From an uncultured Actinomycetes bacterium (lineage in GTDB: Bacteria; Actinomycetota; Acidimicrobiia; Acidimicrobiales; Microtrichaceae), in assembly GCA_903941145.1 (NCBI GenBank), contig CAJANQ010000537.1:1-29237 (forward strand): a stretch of 29,237 nt of DNA. Reading direction: 5' to 3'. A program made the position numbers and the translations under genes. Of this stretch, positions 8,491 to 15,843 are shown one piece after another; the first letter of the stretch is position 1; each line of letters starts with the position of its first letter. Below the pieces are notes generated by a model. That model saw only the letters and a list, made by a program, of their open reading frames with translations, searched no databases and was not told the origin of the DNA.

Positions 8491-9822
8491 TCAGGAGGCT
8501 GCGAGGGCCTCGACGGCCGCTGCGAGCCGTTCGGCGACCTGGGCCGCCTGGTCGTCGGTGGCCGCCTCGGCCATGACGCGCACGACGGGCTCGGTGCCCG
8601 ACGGACGCAGCAGCACCCGGCCGGAGTCGCCCAGTTCGGCCGACACTGCGGCGATCTCGGCAGCGAGTCGCTCGGCGACGTCGGGCATCGGCGTACCGAC
8701 CCGCACGTTGACGAGCACCTGCGGAAGGCGGGTCATGGCGCCGGCCGCGAGCTCGGCGAGCGGCCGGCCCGACCGGAGCAGCAGGTCCGACAGCACGACG
8801 GCGCTCAGGAGCCCGTCGCCGGTCGTGGCCAGGTCGCCGAAGATGATGTGGCCCGACTGCTCACCGCCCAGCGAGAACCCGCCCGCGGTGATGGCCTCGA
8901 GCACGTACCGGTCGCCCACGGCCGTGTCGACCACGGTGATCCCCTCGGCCGCCATGGCCTGGCGGAACCCGAGGTTGGTCATGACCGTGACGACGACCGT
9001 GTCGTGGGCCAGGCGGCCACGGCTGCGCAGGTCGAGCGCGCACAGGGCGATGATCTGGTCGCCGTCGACGACGGTGCCGGTGTGGTCCACCGCCACCAGC
9101 CGGTCGGCGTCGCCGTCGAACGCGATGCCCAGGTCGGCGCCGTGCGCCACCACCGCCGCAGCAAGCGGCTCGGGGTGCGTCGAGCCGCAGCCCTCGTTGA
9201 TGTTGCGGCCGTCAGGGTGGTCCGACAGGACCGTGACCTCGGCGCCGAGCGCACGCAGCACCTCGGGTCCGACCACGGAGTTCGAGCCGTTGGCGCAGTC
9301 GACGACCATCTTGAGGCCCTCGAGGCGACGGCCCTCCGTCGACGCCACGACGTGCGCCGCGTACTCGTCGAGGGCGGTGTGGTCGGCGTGGACGCCGCCG
9401 ACCGAGGACGGGCCCGGGTGCAGACCCGGCGAGAGCAGCTCCTCGATCTGCGCCTCCACCGCCGACTGCTCGGCGTCCGACAACTTGCGACCGCCAGGGC
9501 CGAACAGCTTGATGCCGTTGTCGGCGAAGGGGTTGTGCGATGCCGAGATCATGACGCCCGGCACTCCGCGTGCGGACGACGCCGCAGCCACGGCAGGGGT
9601 CGGGACGACCTCGAGCAGCACGGCCTCGGCACCCTCGGCGGTCACGCCGGCCGCGGTGGCGGCGGCGAGCATCTGGCCGGACTCACGGGTGTCGCGGCCG
9701 ATGACGACCTGCTGGGCCGGAAACACGCGGACCGTAGCACGGCCGATGGCGACCGCCACCTCGGCGGTGAGCGCCTCGTTGGCCGGACCACGCACACCGT
9801 CGGTGCCGAAACGGACGGACAT
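8491..9822 (-). CDS. glmM: Phosphoglucosamine mutase
   Basis: The enzyme converts glucosamine-6-phosphate to glucosamine-1-phosphate, one step after GlmS on the way to UDP-GlcNAc. The 443-aa product has the full alpha-D-phosphohexomutase motif set: GTDGVRG near the N-terminus, the phosphoserine loop ISASHNP (S95 expected to be phosphorylated), the Mg-binding loop FDGDADR near residue 235, and the sugar-phosphate loop RPSGTEPVVR near the C-terminus. Length matches GlmM. The ATG at 9822 follows a weak AGGGGG ribosome-binding site. It lies 62 bp after rpsI and 166 bp before glmS, so the rplM-rpsI-glmM order links translation to cell-wall precursor supply, a common actinobacterial arrangement. 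Confidence 0.97.
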   Translation of the reverse strand: MSVRFGTDGVRGPANEALTAEVAVAIGRATVRVFPAQQVVIGRDTRESGQMLAAATAAGVTAEGAEAVLLEVVPTPAVAAASSARGVPGVMISASHNPFADNGIKLFGPGGRKLSDAEQSAVEAQIEELLSPGLHPGPSSVGGVHADHTALDEYAAHVVASTEGRRLEGLKMVVDCANGSNSVVGPEVLRALGAEVTVLSDHPDGRNINEGCGSTHPEPLAAAVVAHGADLGIAFDGDADRLVAVDHTGTVVDGDQIIALCALDLRSRGRLAHDTVVVTVMTNLGFRQAMAAEGITVVDTAVGDRYVLEAITAGGFSLGGEQSGHIIFGDLATTGDGLLSAVVLSDLLLRSGRPLAELAAGAMTRLPQVLVNVRVGTPMPDVAERLAAEIAAVSAELGDSGRVLLRPSGTEPVVRVMAEAATDDQAAQVAERLAAAVEALAAS

Positions 9823-9859
9823 TGCGCCCCCTGAGTCCTAGGTCTGAGTACTGGACGGA

Positions 9860-9879
9860 CCGGGGGCAGCACGCCCCGG
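9860..9879 (-). terminator. Candidate U-less terminator or processing hairpin after rpsI
   Basis: CCGGGG and CCCCGG form a 6-bp GC-only stem with an 8-nt loop, 6-25 bp beyond the rpsI stop and upstream of glmM. There is no T-run after it, so it may only attenuate read-through into glmM. Confidence 0.35.
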
Positions 9880-9884
9880 CAACG

Positions 9885-10277
9885 TCAGCGCTTGGAGTAC
9901 TGCGGAGCCTTACGGGCCTTCTTGAGGCCGTACTTCTTGGACTCCTTCTCACGCGCATCGCGGGAGAGGAACCCGGCCTTCTTGAGCGAGGGCCGAAGCT
10001 CGGGGTCCAGGGCGATCAGGCCGCGGGCGATGCCCAGGCGCATGGCGCCAGCCTGGCCGCTCACGCCGCCGCCGTGGAGGGTGGCGTCGATGTCGTAGCC
10101 CTCGCCGGTCTCGGTGAGCCGCAGGGGCTCGGTGAGGATCATGCGATGGGTCGCGTTCGGGAAGTAGTCCTCGAGGGGCCGCTTGTTGATCGTGATGGCG
10201 CCAGAGCCTTCACGGATGCGGACTCGGGCGACGGCGCGCTTGCGGCGGCCAGTGCTTTGGACGAGCGGGAGAGGCAT
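9885..10277 (-). CDS. rpsI: Small-subunit ribosomal protein uS9
   Basis: uS9 is a 30S head protein whose C-terminal tail reaches the P-site tRNA. The 130-aa product shows TGRRKRAVARVR at the start of the fold, the LxGGGxSGQAGAxRLGIARGL core, and the invariant basic tail ending in YSKR. The ATG at 10277 is preceded by a GGAG ribosome-binding site. It follows rplM with a 12-bp gap, the universal rplM-rpsI pairing. Confidence 0.98.
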   Translation of the reverse strand: MPLPLVQSTGRRKRAVARVRIREGSGAITINKRPLEDYFPNATHRMILTEPLRLTETGEGYDIDATLHGGGVSGQAGAMRLGIARGLIALDPELRPSLKKAGFLSRDAREKESKKYGLKKARKAPQYSKR

Positions 10278-10289
10278 TCTCTAACTCCG

Positions 10290-10739
10290 TTACACGCGGG
10301 CTCGGGCCGCGTCGAGGTTCAGCGGCTTCGGGTTCTGGGCATCGTGCGGGTGCGTCGGGCCGGCGTAGACCTTGAGCTTCCGCAGCATCTGGTTGCCCAG
10401 ACGGTTCTTCGGCAGCATGCCCTTGACGGTGCGGCGCACCGCGTCGGCAGGCTTCTTGTCGAGCATCTCGGCGTAGGTCGCCGAGCGCAGACCACCCGGG
10501 TACCCGGTGTGGCGGTAGACCATCTTGGCGTCGGCCTTGCCGGAGCTCAGGACGACCTTGTCGGCGTTCACGATGATCACGTGGTCACCGGTGTCGAGGT
10601 GCGGCGTGAACGTCGGCTTGTGCTTGCCGCGCAGGACGCGGGCCACCTCGGTCGCCATACGGCCAAGGGTCAGGCCCTCGGCGTCGACGACGTACCAGTC
10701 ACGTTCGATCTCGTTCGCGCTCGGGGTGTAGGTGCGCAC
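10290..10739 (-). CDS. rplM: Large-subunit ribosomal protein uL13
   Basis: uL13 is an early-assembly 50S protein. I chose the GTG at 10739 because it gives MRTYTPSANEIERDWYVVDA, the usual beginning of actinobacterial uL13, and a 149-aa product of normal length. A GTG 9 bp upstream is an alternative, and the reading frame stays open to 10790. Family features include GRMATEVARVLRGKHKP, the HVIIVNADKV strand and GMLPKNRLG near the centre. It heads the rplM-rpsI-glmM-glmS run and has a candidate promoter of its own upstream, so it need not depend on read-through from truA. Confidence 0.95.
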   Translation of the reverse strand: MRTYTPSANEIERDWYVVDAEGLTLGRMATEVARVLRGKHKPTFTPHLDTGDHVIIVNADKVVLSSGKADAKMVYRHTGYPGGLRSATYAEMLDKKPADAVRRTVKGMLPKNRLGNQMLRKLKVYAGPTHPHDAQNPKPLNLDAARARV

Positions 10740-10804
10740 AGCAATCACTCTCTTCGGGTTCAGCAACGACTTGAGGGCAACATCTGCCACTCGGCCGAAG
10801 GCTG

Positions 10805-10834
10805 AGGCTACCGAGGTCCTGCACGGGGCAGCAA
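10805..10834 (-). promoter_or_regulatory. Candidate promoter for rplM-rpsI-glmM
   Basis: A -35-like TTGCTG (10829-10834) and a -10-like TAGCCT (10805-10810) are 18 nt apart on the minus strand. They lie within the 105-bp truA-rplM spacer. A start near 10798 would give a leader of about 59 nt before the GTG. This is pattern matching only. Confidence 0.45.
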
Positions 10835-10844
10835 GCCGAGCGGT

Positions 10845-11765
10845 TCAGCCGTAGCCGACGGCCCACAGGCACAGGCCGTTCGGCGGGGCCACCTGGCCCG
10901 CCACATCACGGTTCTTGGCCGCCAGGATCCGGGCGACGTCCTGGGGCTGCAGCCGACCACGGCCCACGTCGACCATCGTCCCAGTGACGCTGCGCACCAT
11001 CTGGTGGCAGAACGCCGAGGCCGAGATGGCGAGCCGTACGACGTCGCCGTCGGCCACCGGGGCGGAGTCCCAGCCACCGCCGCGGTCCGCCCGCTCCCAC
11101 CGCACCTCGGTCACGCGACGCACCAGCGGCTCACCGCGGCGGTCCTTGGGCTGCCGGCAGAACGACGAGAAGTCGTGCGCTCCCACGAGCAGGTCGCCGG
11201 CGGCCTGCATCGCACCCAGGTCCAGTGCGTCGGGCACCCACCAGGCCGTCGCAGACAGGAAGGGGTCGTGCACCGGGGAGTTCAGGATCCGGTAGCGGTA
11301 CGACCGCCACGTCGCGTCGAACCGGGCGTGGAACCCCTCCGGCGCGACCTCGAGCGAGGTCACCGCGACCTCGGGGCCGACCATGCCGTTCAGAGAGTTG
11401 CGCAGACGTACCGCGTCGACCTCGGTGCCGGCCGGCACCTGGAGGCCCACGACCTGCCCCACGGCGTGCACGCCGGCGTCGGTGCGTCCCGCGACCGTGA
11501 GCGTGACCGGCACGCCGAGCACACGACTGGCTGCCGCAACCAGGTCACCGGCGACGGTGCGGACGCCCTCGTTCTGCGCGAACCCGCGGAAGCTGGTCCC
11601 GTCGTACGCCACGGTCCCGCGCAGCACGGTCGCGCCGGACGCGACAGCGCCGCCCTCGGTGCTCGCTGGGTCGGGCGGCACCACCGGGGTGGCTGCAGGT
11701 CGTCCGGACGCGACAGCGCCGCCCTCGGGAGAGAGCGGCGCAGTGTCACCGGTCGTGCCGGTCAT
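10845..11765 (-). CDS. truA: tRNA pseudouridine synthase A
   Basis: TruA makes pseudouridine at positions 38-40 of tRNA anticodon arms. The family core begins at about residue 50 (GTVAYDGTSFRGFA), and the catalytic motif GRTDAGVHA places the nucleophilic Asp at residue 97. FHARFDATWRSYRYRI and the C-terminal FCHQMVRSVTG are also typical. The product from the ATG at 11765 is 306 aa and includes about 46 low-complexity Gly/Ala/Pro residues before the fold. These contain the octapeptide EGGAVASG twice, encoded by a 25-bp direct repeat. No good ribosome-binding site precedes the ATG, so a start nearer residue 47 (GTG) is possible. It follows rplQ by 17 bp, the usual end of the alpha cluster. Confidence 0.95.
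   Translation of the reverse strand: MTGTTGDTAPLSPEGGAVASGRPAATPVVPPDPASTEGGAVASGATVLRGTVAYDGTSFRGFAQNEGVRTVAGDLVAAASRVLGVPVTLTVAGRTDAGVHAVGQVVGLQVPAGTEVDAVRLRNSLNGMVGPEVAVTSLEVAPEGFHARFDATWRSYRYRILNSPVHDPFLSATAWWVPDALDLGAMQAAGDLLVGAHDFSSFCRQPKDRRGEPLVRRVTEVRWERADRGGGWDSAPVADGDVVRLAISASAFCHQMVRSVTGTMVDVGRGRLQPQDVARILAAKNRDVAGQVAPPNGLCLWAVGYG
11635..11728 (-). repeat. truA: 25-bp perfect direct repeat in the truA 5' extension
   Basis: Identical 25-bp copies lie at 11635-11659 and 11704-11728, 69 bp apart (in frame). Both encode the peptide EGGAVASG in the non-conserved N-terminal extension of TruA. Confidence 0.8.
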
Positions 11766-11782
11766 GAAGTTCTCGGGTCCGG

Positions 11783-12139
11783 TCAGACCAGCTCGAGCTT
11801 GGCCATCGGGGCCTTGTCGCCCTGACGGGGACCGAGCTTGAGGATCCGGGTGTAGCCACCCGGGCGGTCTGCGTAACGGGGGCCGACCTGGTCCATCAGC
11901 ATCGCCGTGATCTCTTCGTCACCGAGGTACGAGAGGATCTGGCGGTGGTTGTGGAGGCCGCCCTTCTTGGCCTTGGTGATCAGCTTCTCGGCGATCGGCC
12001 GAACGGCCTTGGCCTTGGCCTCGGTCGTCACGATGCCCGTGGGCGAGGCGACGAGCGAGCAGACCAGGTTGGCCATCATGAGTCGCTGGTGCTTGGCGTT
12101 CCCGCCGAAACGGCGGCCGCGCTTAGGGGTTGCTGGCAT
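11783..12139 (-). CDS. rplQ: Large-subunit ribosomal protein bL17
   Basis: bL17 lines the region around the peptide exit tunnel. The 118-aa product starts MPATPKRGRRFGGNAKHQR and contains LVCSLV and IVTTEAKAKAVRPIAEKLIT, both diagnostic. GGYTRILKLGPRQGD lies near the C-terminus. Length is standard for bacteria. It follows rpoA by 20 bp and precedes truA, as in other actinobacteria. Confidence 0.98.
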   Translation of the reverse strand: MPATPKRGRRFGGNAKHQRLMMANLVCSLVASPTGIVTTEAKAKAVRPIAEKLITKAKKGGLHNHRQILSYLGDEEITAMLMDQVGPRYADRPGGYTRILKLGPRQGDKAPMAKLELV

Positions 12140-12159
12140 GGTGCTCTCCGGTCAGTGGC

Positions 12160-13101
12160 TCAGTTGGCCCCACGGAGCGACAGCCCCATGGAGTCGAGCT
12201 TCTCGAGGACCTCGTCGAGCGACTTCTGGCCGAAGTTGGTGATGGCCAGGAGATCGTCCTCCGACTTCTGGAGGAGCTCGCCAAGGGTGTTGATCTGGGC
12301 ACGCTTGAGGCAGTTGCGCGGGCGCTCGGAGAGGTCGAGGTCCTCGATGCGCTTGCTGTACTCCTCAGAGGCGGCGGGGCTGTCGGCGGCGACGGCGTCA
12401 CCGAGGACGAGGCCCTGGGGCTCGTCCTCGAGCGAGGCGACGAGGCCCACCAGGTTCTGCAAGGTCTCGCCGGCCGAGGCGAGGGCCTCGCGCGGGGTCA
12501 GCGAGCCGTCGGTCTCGACGTCGAGGACCAGGCGGTCGTACTCGGTCGACTGCTCGACACGGGTCGGCTCCACCGAGAAGGTGACCCGACGCACGGGCGA
12601 GTAGATGGCGTCGATCGGGATCTCGCCGATGACCGCAGCCTCGCGGCCCTCGGTCGAGCGGTAGCCAGTGCCGCGGTCGACGGTCAGGTCGATCGCGATG
12701 CGGCCCTTGTTGTTGACCGACGCGATGTGCTGCTCGGGGTTCAGGATCTCGACGTCGGCCGGGAGCTCGATGTCGGCGGCGGTGACCTCGGCGGGGCCAC
12801 GCACGTCAAGACGCACGACGACGGCCTCCTCGGAGGTCGAGGTGACGACGACGTCCTTCAGGTTGAGGATGATGTCGGTGACGTCCTCGGTCACGCCCTC
12901 GATGGTGTCGAACTCGTGCAGGGCAGAGTCGAACTTGACCTTCGCGATGGCGGCGCCGGGGATCGACGACAGGAGCGTGCGGCGGAGCGAGTTGCCGAGC
13001 GTGTGGCCGAAGCCGGGCTCGAGCGGGCCGACGGCGAACTTCTGACGGTTGCCGTCGGCGTCGTCGATGGCCTCCACGGTGGGGCGCTGGATGACGAGCA
13101 T
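12160..13101 (-). CDS. rpoA: DNA-directed RNA polymerase subunit alpha
   Basis: The alpha subunit dimerises to scaffold the beta and beta' subunits. The 313-aa product has the N-terminal dimerisation domain (FAVGPLEPGFGHTLGNSLRR at 24-43) and, after an acidic linker, the C-terminal domain starting around residue 250 with LDLSERPRNCLKRAQINTLG and FGQKSLDEVLEKL. The C-terminal domain contacts UP elements and activators. The ATG at 13101 is preceded by GAGG. It lies 83 bp after rpsD, and that spacer holds an imperfect hairpin. Confidence 0.98.
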   Translation of the reverse strand: MLVIQRPTVEAIDDADGNRQKFAVGPLEPGFGHTLGNSLRRTLLSSIPGAAIAKVKFDSALHEFDTIEGVTEDVTDIILNLKDVVVTSTSEEAVVVRLDVRGPAEVTAADIELPADVEILNPEQHIASVNNKGRIAIDLTVDRGTGYRSTEGREAAVIGEIPIDAIYSPVRRVTFSVEPTRVEQSTEYDRLVLDVETDGSLTPREALASAGETLQNLVGLVASLEDEPQGLVLGDAVAADSPAASEEYSKRIEDLDLSERPRNCLKRAQINTLGELLQKSEDDLLAITNFGQKSLDEVLEKLDSMGLSLRGAN

Positions 13102-13152
13102 CTTGTGAGTACCTCGATACTGGATGGGGACGGGACTGATCTCTGCCGGTTG

Positions 13153-13175
13153 CAGCGCTGGCGGGCCAGGCGCTG
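13153..13175 (-). other. Imperfect hairpin in the rpsD-rpoA spacer
   Basis: CAGCG and CGCTG plus CTGG and CCAG pair around a 4-nt loop with one bulged base, giving a 9-bp GC-rich stem between the rpsD stop and the rpoA start. It could modulate rpoA expression or mRNA processing. There is no T-run, so it is unlikely to be a strong terminator. Confidence 0.35.
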
Positions 13176-13184
13176 CGGGCCCGA

Positions 13185-13802
13185 CTACTTGGAGTAGAGC
13201 TCGACGATGAGCTGCTCACGGACGGGCACGTCGATGTGCTCGCGGAGCGGCAGTTCGCGGACGGTGACCTCCAGGCCGCCGTCGGCCGTGTCGAGCCACG
13301 GCGGGGCGCTGCGGCCGAGCGTGTCCATGTTCCACCGGACGATCTCCATCTGGCGCGACTTGTCGCGGAGACGGATGACGTCGCCCTTGCGGACACGGAA
13401 CGACGGGATGTTCACACGCTTGCCGTTGACCTCGATGTGGCCGTGCGAGGTGAACTGGCGGGCCTGCGGGCGGGTCGAGGCCCAGCCGGCGCGGTAGACG
13501 ACGTTGTCGAGCCGCTGCTCGCAGAAGCGCAGCAGGTTCTCACCCGTCACGCCCTGACGGCGGCTGGCCTCGGCGTAGAGGTTGCGGAACTGGCGCTCCG
13601 TCATGCCGTAGGCGAAGCGGGCCTTCTGCTTCTCCTGGAGCTGGAGCAGGTACTCGCTCACGTTGCCGCGGCGACGGGTGCGACCGTGCATGCCGGGCGG
13701 GTAGGGGCGGTTCTCCATCGCCTTGTTCTCGCCCATCGTGCCCCAGATGTTGGAGCCGAGACGGCGGGAGACGCGGGCCTTAGGACCGGTGTAGCGCGAC
13801 AT
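13185..13802 (-). CDS. rpsD: Small-subunit ribosomal protein uS4
   Basis: uS4 nucleates 30S assembly on the 5' domain of 16S rRNA and in some bacteria represses the alpha operon. The 205-aa product begins MSRYTGPKARVSRRLG and has YLLQLQEKQKARFAYGMTERQFRNLY and the S4 RNA-binding domain (RLDNVVYRAGWASTRPQARQ, then HIEVNGKRVNIPS). It lacks the N-terminal cysteine cluster, so it is the zinc-independent (C-) type. It begins 3 bp after the rpsK stop. Confidence 0.98.
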   Translation of the reverse strand: MSRYTGPKARVSRRLGSNIWGTMGENKAMENRPYPPGMHGRTRRRGNVSEYLLQLQEKQKARFAYGMTERQFRNLYAEASRRQGVTGENLLRFCEQRLDNVVYRAGWASTRPQARQFTSHGHIEVNGKRVNIPSFRVRKGDVIRLRDKSRQMEIVRWNMDTLGRSAPPWLDTADGGLEVTVRELPLREHIDVPVREQLIVELYSK

Positions 13803-13805
13803 GGA

Positions 13806-14204
13806 TCAGAGCCTCCGACGCTTGGGGGGACGGCAGCCGTTGTGCGGCACGGGGGTCACGTCCTTGATACCGGTGACCTCGATGCCCACGTTCTGGATGG
13901 ACCGGATGGCGGTCTCGCGGCCCGAGCCCGGGCCCTTCACCACGACGTCGACCTTGCGGACGCCGTGCTCCATCGCCCGACGAGCGGCCTGCTCCGCAGC
14001 GAGCTGCGCTGCGAACGGGGTCGACTTCCGGGAGCCCTTGAAGCCCACGTTGCCGGCCGAGGCCCAGGACAGGACGTTGCCGTCCTGGTCGGTGATGGAG
14101 ATGATCGTGTTGTTGAAGGAGCTCTTGATGTGCGCCACCCCGTAGGTGACGTTCTTCTTTTCCTTCTTGCGGGGACGACGTCCCCCAGCGGGAGGCTTGG
14201 CCAT
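13806..14204 (-). CDS. rpsK: Small-subunit ribosomal protein uS11
   Basis: uS11 lies on the 30S platform near the mRNA exit. The 132-aa product has a basic N-terminal tail (MAKPPAGGRRPRKKEKKNV), the HIKSSFNNTIISITD strand, the GFKGSRKSTPFAAQLAAEQA helix and the C-terminal VTPVPHNGCRPPKRRR. The ATG overlaps the rpsM TAA by 1 nt (TAATG), so the two are coupled in translation. Confidence 0.98.
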   Translation of the reverse strand: MAKPPAGGRRPRKKEKKNVTYGVAHIKSSFNNTIISITDQDGNVLSWASAGNVGFKGSRKSTPFAAQLAAEQAARRAMEHGVRKVDVVVKGPGSGRETAIRSIQNVGIEVTGIKDVTPVPHNGCRPPKRRRL

Positions 14205-14581
14205 TACTTACGGACCTTCTTCTTGCCGGCGACGGTCTTCTTGGGACCCTTGCGGGTACGGGCGTTGGTGTGGGTGCGCTGGCCGCGGACCGGAAGGCCA
14301 CGACGGTGACGGAGGCCCTGGTAGCAGCCGATCTCCATCTTGCGCTTGATGTTCTGGTTGACCTCACGGCGGAGGTCACCCTCGACCTCGACGTGCTCCT
14401 CGATGTAACCGCGGAGCTTGGTCACCTCGGCATCAGTGAGGTCTCGGACACGGGTCGACTCGTCGATCCCGGTGCCGGCACAGATCTCGGACGCGGTGGT
14501 CCGGCCAATGCCGTAGATGTAGGTGAGCGAAATGACAAGCCGCTTCTCTCGCGGGATGTCGACGCCGGCAATTCGAGCCAT
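14204..14581 (-). CDS. rpsM: Small-subunit ribosomal protein uS13
   Basis: uS13 is in the 30S head and bridges to the 50S subunit. The 125-aa product starts MARIAGVDIPREKR, has YIYGIGRTTASEI in the helical domain and ends with the basic GQRTHTNARTRKGPKKTVAG tail that contacts tRNA. It has a strong purine-rich ribosome-binding site (GAGGAAGGAA) and lies 10 bp after rpmJ. Confidence 0.98.
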   Translation of the reverse strand: MARIAGVDIPREKRLVISLTYIYGIGRTTASEICAGTGIDESTRVRDLTDAEVTKLRGYIEEHVEVEGDLRREVNQNIKRKMEIGCYQGLRHRRGLPVRGQRTHTNARTRKGPKKTVAGKKKVRK

Positions 14582-14591
14582 GGTTCCTTCC

Positions 14592-14705
14592 TCAGCCCTG
14601 ACGCTGCTTATGGCGCGGGTTCTCGCAGATCACCATCACGCGCCCATGGCGGCGGATGACCCGACACTTCTCACACATCTTCTTAACGCTCGGTCGAACT
14701 TTCAT
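14592..14705 (-). CDS. rpmJ: Large-subunit ribosomal protein bL36 (zinc-binding type)
   Basis: bL36 is the smallest 50S protein: 37 codons, read directly from the sequence between infA and rpsM. The product starts MKVRPSVKKMCEKCRVIRRH and ends VICENPRHKQRQG. The C-x2-C, then C-x4-H pattern is the zinc ribbon of the C+ paralogue. A GGAGAG ribosome-binding site lies 4 nt before the ATG. infA is 28 bp upstream and rpsM is 10 bp downstream. Confidence 0.97.
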   Translation of the reverse strand: MKVRPSVKKMCEKCRVIRRHGRVMVICENPRHKQRQG

Positions 14706-14733
14706 CGAACTCTCCGACTCACCAGCTGGTGGG

Positions 14734-14958
14734 TCACTTGTAGCGGTAGGTAATCCGACCTCGGGAGAGGTCGTACGGGGTGAGCTCCACCTGCACCTTG
14801 TCCCCCGGCAGGATGCGGATGTAGTGCATCCGCATCTTTCCGGAGATGTGCGCCAGGACCTTGTGCCCGTTCTCGAGTTCGACCCGGAACATGGCGTTGG
14901 GCAACGGTTCGACGACCGTTCCCTCTAGGACGATGGCGTCTTCCTTGGGCTTTGGCAG
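14734..14958 (-). CDS. infA: Translation initiation factor IF-1, apparently starting with CTG
   Basis: IF-1 is an OB-fold protein that binds the 30S A site during initiation. The 74-aa product from PKPKEDAIVLEGTVVEPLP to DLSRGRITYRYK aligns over its full length with actinobacterial IF-1, including NAMFRVELENGHKVLAHISG. The codon at the usual methionine position is CTG (14956-14958). The in-frame codons just upstream include no ATG, GTG or TTG. The first downstream ATG is at residue 23, inside the fold. A perfect AGGAGG lies 7 nt upstream of the CTG, the spacing expected for a start codon. A candidate promoter lies about 80 bp upstream. A sequencing error at the start codon is the main alternative. 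Confidence 0.93.
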   Translation of the reverse strand: MPKPKEDAIVLEGTVVEPLPNAMFRVELENGHKVLAHISGKMRMHYIRILPGDKVQVELTPYDLSRGRITYRYK

Positions 14959-15038
14959 AGCAGGTCCTCCTGTGAGGCCCTCGAGGGGGTAGCAGTTCCG
15001 TTGCGCCCAGGGAGACCCCCTGTGCGCGCCGGAGGACA

Positions 15039-15068
15039 AAGATAGAGGAAAGGGCCCGTCCGAATCAA
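15039..15068 (-). promoter_or_regulatory. Candidate promoter for infA and the alpha cluster
   Basis: TTGATT (15063-15068) and TATCTT (15039-15044) form a good -35/-10 pair with an 18-nt spacer on the minus strand. They lie in the 182-bp adk-infA gap where map is usually found. A start near 15032 gives a leader of about 74 nt, including the AGGAGG before the CTG codon. Confidence 0.55.
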
Positions 15069-15111
15069 AGGCGGGTCCGCCACCCCTCTCCGCCGGTGCG
15101 GTAAAGGGGCT

Positions 15112-15129
15112 CCCGGCAGGGCTGCCGGG
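15112..15129 (-). terminator. Hairpin after adk, possible end of the spc transcript
   Basis: CCCGGCAG and CTGCCGGG form a perfect 8-bp stem with a 2-nt loop (or a 7-bp stem with 4 nt), 12-29 nt past the adk stop and just before the candidate infA promoter. Only a short CCCTTT follows. Position favours a terminator or attenuator separating spc from infA. Confidence 0.5.
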
Positions 15130-15140
15130 CCGGCACCAGG

Positions 15141-15797
15141 TCATCCCAGACGCGGGTCCACGGCTGCCGCAATGCGGCGAGAGATCTCGTCGGGGTCACC
15201 GACTCCGTCGACGGTGACGAGCATGTCGCGCTCGGCGAACCACGCCAGCAGCGGCGCAGTCTGCTCGTTGTAGGCGGCCAGGCGTTTGCGCACCGACTCC
15301 TCGGTGTCGTCCGCGCGCTGCACGACGTCGCCGCCACACTTGTCGCACTTCCAGCCGTCGGCGGGCGGGGCCGCCACCGAGTAGATCGTGCCGCAGCTGG
15401 CGCAGACGCGTCGTCCGGAGATGCGTCCCACGACGACCTCTTCGGACACGTCGAGGTCGACCGCCAGGTCCGCACCCTTGTCGCCGAGCAGCTCGGTCAG
15501 GCCGTCGGCCTGGCCGGGGGTCCGAGGAAAGCCGTCGAGCAGCCACCCGCCGACGGCGTCGGGTCGGCCGAGCCGCTCCTCGATCACACCCAGCATGATG
15601 TCGTCGGGCAGCAGCTGGCCGGCGTCCATGAACTCCTTGGCCCGGAGACCGAACTCGGTCCCCTCGGCCGCCGCAGCGCGGAGCATGTCCCCCGTGGAGA
15701 TGTGCGGCACGCCGTACCGCTCGGCAAGGCGCACGCACTGCGTACCCTTGCCAGCGCCCTGTCGGCCGAAGACGATGAGTCGAACCCCGTCAGTCAT
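15141..15797 (-). CDS. adk: Adenylate kinase (zinc-type LID)
   Basis: The enzyme interconverts ATP + AMP and 2 ADP. The 218-aa product from the ATG at 15797 has the P-loop GRQGAGKGT near the N-terminus, HISTGDMLR in the AMP-binding domain, GWLLDGFPRT, and a long-type LID with CASC ... CDKC, four cysteines that bind zinc. No clear ribosome-binding site is visible. An ATG at 15824 would add nine residues (MLRDDLTAA) and cannot be excluded. It lies 46 bp downstream of secY. The methionine aminopeptidase gene that normally follows adk is missing here. Confidence 0.96.
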   Translation of the reverse strand: MTDGVRLIVFGRQGAGKGTQCVRLAERYGVPHISTGDMLRAAAAEGTEFGLRAKEFMDAGQLLPDDIMLGVIEERLGRPDAVGGWLLDGFPRTPGQADGLTELLGDKGADLAVDLDVSEEVVVGRISGRRVCASCGTIYSVAAPPADGWKCDKCGGDVVQRADDTEESVRKRLAAYNEQTAPLLAWFAERDMLVTVDGVGDPDEISRRIAAAVDPRLG

Positions 15798-15843
15798 GGC
15801 AGCAGTCAAGTCATCTCGCAGCATCGACGCAAACAGCGCCGGG

